This document shows positions 30,316-36,237 of a DNA stretch of 36,237 nucleotides, piece by piece. Source of the stretch: Acidobacteriota bacterium (GTDB lineage: Bacteria > Acidobacteriota > Vicinamibacteria > Vicinamibacterales > UBA2999); contig JAUSDY010000103.1 of NCBI GenBank assembly GCA_030650395.1, positions 1 through 36,237 of the forward strand, in the 5' to 3' direction. The position numbers were made by a program, and so were the translations under genes. The notes beneath the pieces are model-generated. The model was not told the DNA's origin, made no database searches, and saw only the letters and a list, made by a program, of their open reading frames with translations. Position 1 is the stretch's first letter, and every line of letters begins with the position of its first letter.

Positions 30316-32900
30316 ATGAACGCCCAGTTCGAGGTCCCCGAGCCCATTATCTGCTCTCCTTACGAGGAGCCGGCTTTTCATTGGCATCTCGAAGAGGGCC
30401 GCGATCCCGAAAAGCGGCCCAAACGGCGCCCGGCCAGCTACTTCTACCGGGAGCCATCGAGAGGCGAGGAGGGTGAGGCCGCGGGCGTGGCCGTGGCGCT
30501 TCCGTTGGTGAACCTCGTCCGCGAACGGCTCGCGCAATGGCGAACCGATGGCTACCCCGGCTCGACGCGGACGACGCTCGAGCTGCTCAACTATTGGCGC
30601 CGCGACGGCCGGCAGCACCGGCTGTTCTTCGCGCAGCTGGAGGCGGTTGAAACCATCGTGTTTCTCACCGAAGCGCGGCGCGACTACCTCCAGGGCATCG
30701 ACATTCCGGCCGACGAGCCAAGCGACCGCCAGAAAGCCGATCTTGGCTACAAAGCATTCCGCCGTTACGCCTGCAAGATGGCCACGGGTTCCGGCAAGAC
30801 GACGGTGATGGGATTGCTGTCGGCGTGGAGCATCCTGAACAAGGTCCACGACCGCGGCAACGCGCGATATTCCGATGTCGTGCTTGTGGTGTGCCCGAAC
30901 GTGACGATTCGTAGCCGGTTGGCGGAAATCGATCCACGTCTCGGTGATGCCAGTCTCTATCGGACCCGCGACCTCGTTCACCAGGACCTGATGAAGGACC
31001 TCGGGCAGGGCCGCGTGCTCGTCACCAACTGGCACGTGTTCGAACCGCAAGGCATTCAAGCAGGCGGCGTTTCTTCGAAGGTGGTGAAGGCGGGCGTTCG
31101 GCAGCGCACGCGCGAATTCATCACGATTGGAGCCAAGACCACTACGGCGCGCGGCAGGCGCTATCTGACCCACGACGAGTTCGAGCGGCAGGTCAACGGC
31201 GGAATGCTGACCGTGCTCGAACGTGAGGAAGACAAGGACGGGAACCTCAGTCGTGTTTATGTCGCGGCCGAACGTTACGTTGAAAGCGACACGGCGTTAG
31301 TGAAGCGGGTCCTGGAACGCGAAGGCGTCGGAGGAAAGCAGAACATCCTGGTGTTCAACGACGAGGCCCACCATGCTTACCGGATCCGAAAAGAGGAGCC
31401 TGATCCCGACGAAGTGGACTTGTACGGCGATGCGGACGACGCGGAGGATTTCTATAAGGAGGCGACCGTCTGGGTGGAAGGCCTCGACCGCATTCATAAA
31501 TTGAAGGGCATCAACACCTGCATCGATCTGTCCGCGACGCCGTATTTTCTGGGCCGCGTGGGTCAGGATAGTAACCGGCCGTTCCCATGGGTCGTGAGCG
31601 ATTTTTCACTGACAGACGCAATCGAGTCCGGCTTGGTGAAGATTCCACAACTGGCGGTCCGCGATACGAGCGGCGCGGAGGTCCCCGGCTACTTCAATGT
31701 CTGGCGATGGATTCTGCCCAAGCTCACGCCGGCCGAGCGTGGCGGCAAGAAAGGATCGCCAAAGCCCGAGGCGATTCTCAAGTATGCGAATACCCCCGTC
31801 GCGATGCTCGCCGGTCTCTGGGACGAGGTCCGGCGCGAGTGGGAGAACACGCACAGTGGCGATCCGCGGCCACCGGTGTTTATCGTGGTGTGTAAGAACA
31901 CGGCCATCGCCAAGGCCGTGTACGAGTGGCTCGGCAACAACGCACCGCCGACCGGTATTCCCAAGCACTACATCACGGAGTTCGTGAACACGGCCGAGCG
32001 GCTGAACACGATCCGGGTCGACTCAAAAGTCGTACACGAGACCGACACGGGACATGCCAAGTCGGATGAGTCACAGTGGATGCGCTTCACGTTGGATACG
32101 GTTGGTAAGACGGCATGGCCGGTTGATCGTCAAGGACGACCGATCTATCCCGAGGGATTTGAGGAGCTGGCCGCAAACCGGCACGCCGGCCTCCATCCGC
32201 CGGGCCGGGACGTTCGGTGCATCGTGTCGGTGGGCATGCTGACCGAAGGCTGGGACTGCAACACGGTCACGCACATCGTCGGGCTTCGCCCGTTCATGTC
32301 GCAACTGTTGTGCGAACAAGTGGTGGGCCGCGGCCTCAGGCGTTCAAACTACGAAGTTCGCGACAACGGATTGATGACCGAAGAGGTCGCCAAGGTGTTT
32401 GGCGTGCCGTTTCAAGTCGTGCCGTTCAAGGCCAACGCCACGGCCGCTCCAGCGGAACAGTCGACGCGGCATCATGTCTATGCGCTTCCGGGACGGGCAC
32501 GCTTCGAGATTCAGTTCCCCCGCGTCGAGGGATATCGCCAGGCGATCCGAAACCGCGTGACGGTGAATTGGGATACCGTCGCTCCGCTGTTTCTCGACCC
32601 GCTCAAGATCCCGCCCGAAGTTGAGATGAAGGCATCGCTCCCCACTAACTCCGGTCGTCCTTCGCTGACGGGACCAGGTCAGCTCGCGCGGGTTGACTTG
32701 AACCGGACTTCATCGTACGGTTAGGCACAAACACTCACCTAATCCTTGAAACGAAAGGGTTCGATGAACTTGCGGACGTCAAAGCGCACGCGGCCGAACG
32801 GTGGGTCGCGGCCCTAAACGCGGACGGATCTTTGGGTACCTGGAGCTTTGCAATGGCGCGAAAGGTCTCCGAGGTCCGCGACATCCTGGATCGCCAATAG
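30316..32900 (+). pseudogene. Type III-like restriction helicase-nuclease (BPTD_3080-like), internal deletion and frameshift
   Basis: The frame from ATG 30316 to TAG at 32722-32724 gives 802 residues: FEVPEPIICSPYEEPAFHWH, Walker A ATGSGKTT (near residue 158), motif II FNDEAHHAY (near 349), LSATPYF, and motif VI CEQVVGRGLRR (near 670), a complete superfamily 2 helicase. Relatives continue for roughly 150-200 more residues. Here the frame breaks at about 32700. A second frame from 32703 to TAG 32898-32900 encodes PDFIVRLGTNTHLILETKG, the PD-(D/E)xK nuclease core (PD...ETK), and the family C-terminus. The region joining them is missing and out of frame, so cleavage activity is lost although the helicase part may still be made. 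A longer upstream frame start was not used. Confidence 0.78.
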
Positions 32901-32904
32901 GCCA

Positions 32905-33486
32905 TTACGTTTCGTCAGGGCGGATCCACTTCGGAACATCCGGCAGATCGATCGTCGACAACGTCCCGAGCAGGCGGTTCGGGTCGTCGTCGACCACGAT
33001 GGCCGTGCGGTGGACAGGCCTGATGAATCCTTCGGTCACGGCTTGATCGATGAAGCGCTCGAGTGGTGTGTAGAACCCGTCGACATTGAGCAAGCCGCAC
33101 GGCTTGCGGTGCAGCCCCAACTGCGTCCAGGTGATCGCCTCGAAGAATTCCTCGAAGGTGCCGACGCCGCCGGGCATCGCGATGAACGCGTCAGACAGCT
33201 CCGCCATCATCGCCTTGCGAGTGTGCATCGAGTCGACGACGTGGAGCGTGGTGAGGCCGGTGTGGGCGATTTCGCGATCGGCGAGCGCGCGTGGAATCAC
33301 GCCGATCACTTCCCCGCCCGCTTCGAGCGCGGCATCAGCGATCACGCCCATCAGGCCGACATTGCCGCCGCCGTAGACGAGGCCGATGCCTTTCGAAGCA
33401 ATCAACCGGCCCATCTCCCTCGCGGATTCAGCGTAGACCGCCTTGGCTCCGACGGACGAGCCACAGAAAACACACGCTCGCTTCAT
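32905..33486 (-). CDS. LOG family (TIGR00730) Rossmann-fold protein
   Basis: From MKRACVFCGSSVG the protein has 193 residues and the whole LOG/lysine-decarboxylase-like pattern: GSSVGAKAVYAESAREMG, GLVYGGGNVGLMGVIADAAL, MHTRKAMMAELSDAF and PGGVGTFEEFFE, the last being the phosphoribohydrolase signature. Members release cytokinin-type bases from nucleoside monophosphates or act as general 5'-monophosphate phosphoribohydrolases. The longer frame is rejected because its first 34 residues (SPRQAVSPRQEV) translate the adjacent 18-bp array. It sits on the reverse strand, four bases from the convergent end of the restriction remnant, and its start is 18 bases from the left arm of the four-helix-bundle element. 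Confidence 0.88.
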   Translation of the reverse strand: MKRACVFCGSSVGAKAVYAESAREMGRLIASKGIGLVYGGGNVGLMGVIADAALEAGGEVIGVIPRALADREIAHTGLTTLHVVDSMHTRKAMMAELSDAFIAMPGGVGTFEEFFEAITWTQLGLHRKPCGLLNVDGFYTPLERFIDQAVTEGFIRPVHRTAIVVDDDPNRLLGTLSTIDLPDVPKWIRPDET

Positions 33487-33503
33487 GGGCGAATACTGAC
33501 ACA

Positions 33504-33599
33504 GACGGGAAGGCACTTCTTGACGGGGCGACACTGCTTGACGGGGCGATAACTCTTGACGGGACGACACCTCTAGACAGGGCGGCAACTCTTAACGGG
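33504..33599. repeat. 18-bp unit array, left arm beside the four-helix-bundle gene
   Basis: Five contiguous units at 33504, 33522, 33540, 33558 and 33576 follow the consensus GACGGGRNGRCACTNCTT, and a partial sixth runs into the GTG start codon at 33600. The right arm at 33961-34050 carries the same units in the opposite orientation. Confidence 0.9.
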
Positions 33600-33959
33600 G
33601 TGGATAAAATTGTCTCATTTCGTGATCTCGAGGTATGGCATCTCGCAATGGACCTTGTCGACCTGGTTATTGCGAGCACAAATGATATTCCGCGCGTCGA
33701 GTTCGACTTGCGGCGTCAAATGCGACGCGCGGCTATCTCTGTTCCATCAAATATTGCAGAAGGATGGCGGCGAAAGCGTCGGCGTGGTGCATACCAAAAC
33801 CACGTCTCAATCGCGATGGGCTCGCTTGGTGAGCTCGAAACTCAACTTGAAGTGTGTTTCCGAAATGTTTTCCTAAAGCGCGAACGCTGCCTCAAGGTCG
33901 TGAATCTTTGTCCCCGAATCGCCTTGATGTTGGAACGACTGCACGATTCTCTGGATTAG
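33600..33959 (+). CDS. Four-helix-bundle (23S rRNA intervening-sequence-protein-like) protein
   Basis: This 119-residue protein starts at GTG inside the last repeat unit and reads DKIVSFRDLEVWHLAMDLVD, DLRRQMRRAAISVPSNIAEG, then GAYQNHVSIAMGSLGELETQLEVC and a final amphipathic helix with LMLERLHDSL. The pattern FRDLEVW...A, LRRQMRRAA-SVPSNIAEG and GSLGELETQL is that of TIGR02436 four-helix-bundle proteins, first known as products of intervening sequences in bacterial 23S rRNA and structurally related to the Avd accessory protein of diversity-generating retroelements. The function of the free-standing type is unknown, and nucleic-acid binding is often proposed because of the basic second helix. 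The gene is bounded on both sides, without extra sequence, by inverted 18-bp arrays. Confidence 0.88.
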   Translation: MDKIVSFRDLEVWHLAMDLVDLVIASTNDIPRVEFDLRRQMRRAAISVPSNIAEGWRRKRRRGAYQNHVSIAMGSLGELETQLEVCFRNVFLKRERCLKVVNLCPRIALMLERLHDSLD

Positions 33960-33960
33960 A

Positions 33961-34050
33961 CGTCCGTCAAGATGTGCCTCCCCGTCAAGGAGTGCCGTCC
34001 CGTCAAGGAGTGCCGCCCCGTCAAGCGTTGTCGCCCCGTCAATCAGTATC
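33961..34050. repeat. 18-bp unit array, right arm beside the four-helix-bundle gene
   Basis: Units of the form GTGCCTCCCCGTCAAGGA at about 33974, 33992, 34010 and 34028, plus a partial first copy, are the reverse complement of the left arm's units. The array begins one base after the TAG of the four-helix-bundle gene and ends just before the stop codon of the convergent addA-like gene at 34063. Confidence 0.88.
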
Positions 34051-34062
34051 CGGCCCGCCCGT

Positions 34063-36237
34063 CTACACCCGGAGCAATACTCCCATTGCGGGCCTGCCAG
34101 TGGCCCTGGCCACGGCGTCGACATAGATCGCGACCTGCCGGCGGTAGGCGTCCTCGGCGGACGCCATCTCCACGTCGGTCTTGAAGTCGACGACGACCCA
34201 AGCCTCGCCGGTTTCGTAGGCGAGGTCGATCTGGCCGTCGACCAGCGTCAGCCCGGCGGTTGCCGCATCCAGACGCATCGTTACCGGGGCTTCGCGCCAG
34301 ACCCGGCGGCCGCCGGCTTCGGCCTCACGCGCGGCGGCCAGCCGCGGATGCTTCAGCACGTGATGCACGATGGTGCTCGCGGCGCCGCATTCTTCGTCAG
34401 TCGCAGCGAGCAGGCGGGTGTGCAGCGTCGCCAGCTCGTTGACTTGTTCGCGGGTCGCGTCCAGCGGAACCGACGCGAGCAGGGCGTGCACAAGCGAGCC
34501 GAAGCGTTTACCGGAAGGACGCGGCGATTGGAGAGAGCCGTCTTCGACCGTGATCTGAGCATTTGTATTTGAGATCTGTGTCATCTGCGTCATCTGCGGC
34601 CCTGGTGTATTCATCTGCGGCACCTGCGTCGCCGTGATCACCGTCATCGACGGCACCGCGCCCGCCGCCTGCCACTCGGCGCGGCGCCGGCGCCACGTGT
34701 CGTAGCGCGACCGATCGGCGGCGACGTCTTCGGGCCGGGCATCTTTCGAGATCAACTCTTCCCGCCGCAGGCCGCGCGGATCCTCGGCCCGCGTTTCGAG
34801 CAGCAGCGGATCCCACCACACCACGGTGTAGTTGTCCTGTGATTCCGGATCGGTGAACTCGTACGCACCAGGCCGTACGGTCGACGCGTCGGGTTGCTGG
34901 CCGTCGGGCCTCGCCTCCGGGATTACCGTGTCTTTGCCCTTGAACAACGGCACGCCTCGCGCCGAAGACGGCGATTGCCGTTGTTCTTTCGGCGGGTAGA
35001 GCGCGCGGTTGAGCGGGCGCACCCAGCCCTTGTCGTGGGGACCGTCGCCGACGGCCGGCACGACGAGCAGATCGCGCGCGCGGGTGGCGGCCACGTACGC
35101 CAGCCGCACGCCTTCGGCTTCATCGCGCTTGGCCTCTTCGTCGTTGTGCTCGAGCAGGTCAACCGGCGACCATCCGCCGATGCGAATCGCGCAGAGGCCG
35201 CGGGTCGAATCGAGATAGCGCGACGCGTCGTCCTGGCTCAGCTTGCAGCCGATGTCGGCAAGGATCACGACCGGGAACTCGAGGCCTTTGGCCTTGTGCA
35301 CCGTCATCAAGCGCACGCCTTCGCTGCCCTCTTCGAGAATCGGCGCTTCGGGCGAGTCGGCGCGGCCCGACGCGTCGTGCAGCGTGTCGACGAAGCCGCG
35401 GAACGACAGCCCGCCTTCCATCTCGTAGCGCCGCGCGAGGTCGGCGATGTGCAGCACGTTGGCGAGCACCTGCTCGCCGCCGCGCCACAGGATGAAGCCG
35501 GCGTGCGCGCGGGTCACGGCGACGATGCGGCCGAGCGTGTCGGCCACGGGCCTGTGATTGCGCGCGGCATGAAGCTCGCGAAGCGTGCCGAGCGCCTGGG
35601 CGGCCGGCTTGAGGTGATCGGGCAGGTTGTCGGGCACGCGGTACGGGTGAAACACCTTCGCGCGCGCGTGGTATTCGAGCAGCTCCTCTTCGCCGATCGC
35701 GAACAGCGGGCCGTGCAGCGTGGCGTAAACGGAGAGCTCGTCTTCAGGCCATTCGATCGCGGTGAGCGCGGCTCGAATCGCATCGACTTCTTCGCGCTCG
35801 TGAAAGGTCTTGCCGCCGACCAACAGATGCGGCACGCCTCGTGCCTCCAGGGCCTCGACGTAATCACGCGTCACGTCGTCTCCGAAATGCAGGAAGCGGC
35901 GGAATAACAGACAGACGTCGCTGGCGGCGATCTTTCGGCGATCTTTGGACAAACCTTCCGCCTTCGCGCTCGGCGCTTCGGTGGACAAGAAAGGTTTGTC
36001 CCCACCAGCGTGTTTGTCCCCACCAGCCATACCCGCCTCACCAGCCCTACCCGCCTCTACGGTCCACGAGCATTCCGGCGAGAGCAGCCAGCGGACGAAC
36101 TCGGCGATCGCGCCGGGTTGAGATTCCGCCAGGGCGCCCTGTGTGATGTCGCGTTTGCCGTATGGTCTCGGCACAGGCAACGCGACCACGGCAGGCTGGC
36201 TCGGATGCTCGGCCCGGCTGGTGGCGAGCGGGACGTA
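34063..36237 (-). CDS. AddA/UvrD-type helicase-nuclease, 5'-truncated by window edge
   Basis: The reverse frame is open to the window end, so only the C-terminal 724 residues are seen. Helicase motifs present are SDVCLLFRRF, VRLMTVHKAKGLEFPVVILA (motif V region) and EGVRLAYVAATRARDLLVV (motif VI). The end carries a RecB-type nuclease: LVDGQIDLAYE followed by VVVDFKTD and a final YRRQVAIYVDAV, with the catalytic Asp and D-x-K. This is the AddA-type subunit of an AddAB double-strand-break repair nuclease; addB is not in the window. Two insertions come from dispersed repeats: near 35947-36055 (MAGGDKHAGGDKPFLS) and near 34573-34625 (PGPQMTQMTQIS), both in frame. The Walker A region is outside the window. 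Confidence 0.85.
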   Translation of the reverse strand, partial: YVPLATSRAEHPSQPAVVALPVPRPYGKRDITQGALAESQPGAIAEFVRWLLSPECSWTVEAGRAGEAGMAGGDKHAGGDKPFLSTEAPSAKAEGLSKDRRKIAASDVCLLFRRFLHFGDDVTRDYVEALEARGVPHLLVGGKTFHEREEVDAIRAALTAIEWPEDELSVYATLHGPLFAIGEEELLEYHARAKVFHPYRVPDNLPDHLKPAAQALGTLRELHAARNHRPVADTLGRIVAVTRAHAGFILWRGGEQVLANVLHIADLARRYEMEGGLSFRGFVDTLHDASGRADSPEAPILEEGSEGVRLMTVHKAKGLEFPVVILADIGCKLSQDDASRYLDSTRGLCAIRIGGWSPVDLLEHNDEEAKRDEAEGVRLAYVAATRARDLLVVPAVGDGPHDKGWVRPLNRALYPPKEQRQSPSSARGVPLFKGKDTVIPEARPDGQQPDASTVRPGAYEFTDPESQDNYTVVWWDPLLLETRAEDPRGLRREELISKDARPEDVAADRSRYDTWRRRRAEWQAAGAVPSMTVITATQVPQMNTPGPQMTQMTQISNTNAQITVEDGSLQSPRPSGKRFGSLVHALLASVPLDATREQVNELATLHTRLLAATDEECGAASTIVHHVLKHPRLAAAREAEAGGRRVWREAPVTMRLDAATAGLTLVDGQIDLAYETGEAWVVVDFKTDVEMASAEDAYRRQVAIYVDAVARATGRPAMGVLLRV
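34573..34607 (-). repeat. 35-bp dispersed repeat inside the addA-like gene
   Basis: Read on the reverse strand it begins CACCAGGGCC and ends ACACAGATC, differing at three positions from 7027-7061 in the DUF1800 gene. Further CAGATGA-type words follow downstream in the gene. It lies between the helicase and nuclease parts of the protein. Confidence 0.8.
35947..36055 (-). repeat. GGACAAACCT-type element with 18-bp tail, in frame inside the addA-like gene
   Basis: GGACAAACCT (35947-35956) and AGGTTTGTCC (35992-36001) enclose a 35-base core with TCCGCCTTCGCGCTCGGCGC. They are followed by 18-base units TTTGTCCCCACCAGC plus three bases, and then ACCCGCCTCACCAGC-type variants. Translated, the tail gives AGGDKHAGGDKP. 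The organisation matches the element in the kinase gene at 24661-24788. Confidence 0.85.

Noticed and set aside
29384-30319. 311-codon forward open frame in the middle of the restriction locus
   Set aside because: The two reverse-strand frames have better protein composition, ribosome binding site and operon spacing; the forward frame reads like their complement.
33291-33599. Upstream extension of the four-helix-bundle frame from 33291
   Set aside because: The extra 103 codons are Arg/Ser-rich antisense to the LOG gene and then translated repeat array; family start fits GTG 33600.
33504-34050. Diversity-generating retroelement
   Set aside because: Only an Avd-like four-helix-bundle fold is present; there is no reverse transcriptase, template repeat or variable repeat.

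Overview
The window reads as a GC-rich chromosome fragment from an uncultured Acidobacteriota, probably of the Vicinamibacteria type. This is inferred from its gene families: paired DUF1800/DUF1501 genes, tandem secreted carboxypeptidase-regulatory-like (CarboxypepD_reg) proteins, an Oar-like TonB-dependent receptor, and many GTG/TTG starts. No rRNA or other phylogenetic marker is present.

Layout. 1-5.3 kb: the end of a phytoene-desaturase-like FAD oxidoreductase, two tandem secreted multi-domain proteins and a small zinc-ribbon protein. 5.3-12.4 kb: a reverse-strand GNAT acetyltransferase, a DUF1800-DUF1501 pair with a Tat signal, two paralogous secreted proteins of unknown function and a D-threonine-aldolase-like PLP enzyme. 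12.4-14 kb: a gene-poor scar holding a second, diverged copy of the aldolase C-terminus, three copies of a structured ~180-bp repeat, and the 3' part of a tRNA-Asn whose T-arm is split by a 32-bp palindrome. 14-18.4 kb: a lone BMC-H microcompartment shell protein, a secreted S15/CocE hydrolase, a MerR regulator, a pterin-4a-carbinolamine dehydratase and a ThiO-like oxidase. 18.6-20.5 kb: a cluster of small toxin-antitoxin-type genes (DUF4160/DUF2442, an antitoxin with a broken ParE, DUF4258/DUF2283), with an integron-attC-like hairpin. 20.7-27.5 kb: a TonB-dependent receptor, a secreted companion protein and a histidine kinase/response regulator pair. 27.5-32.9 kb: a decayed restriction-modification locus. 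Both the methyltransferase and the helicase-nuclease carry internal deletions, and an intact two-gene reverse-strand cassette sits between them. 32.9-36.2 kb: a LOG-family protein, a four-helix-bundle protein enclosed by inverted repeat arrays, and an AddA/UvrD-type helicase-nuclease open at the window edge.

The dominant unexplained signal is a set of short dispersed repeats. One family is a degenerate 18-bp unit, roughly GACGGGAGGGCACTTCTT, forming arrays in at least eight places. Some arrays run head-to-head as large inverted repeats, and one such pair tightly encloses the four-helix-bundle gene. A second family is bounded by the inverted ends GGACAAACCT/AGGTTTGTCC, with 18-bp tails. Members of both families lie in frame inside apparently intact protein genes (aldolase, S15 hydrolase, histidine kinase, AddA), and a palindrome of related style lies inside the tRNA-Asn remnant. 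This resembles the known behaviour of Rickettsia palindromic elements, but the sequences are not ones I recognise.

Several genes have a TANNNT hexamer 6-7 nt before the start codon and no Shine-Dalgarno sequence, which suggests frequent leaderless transcription.
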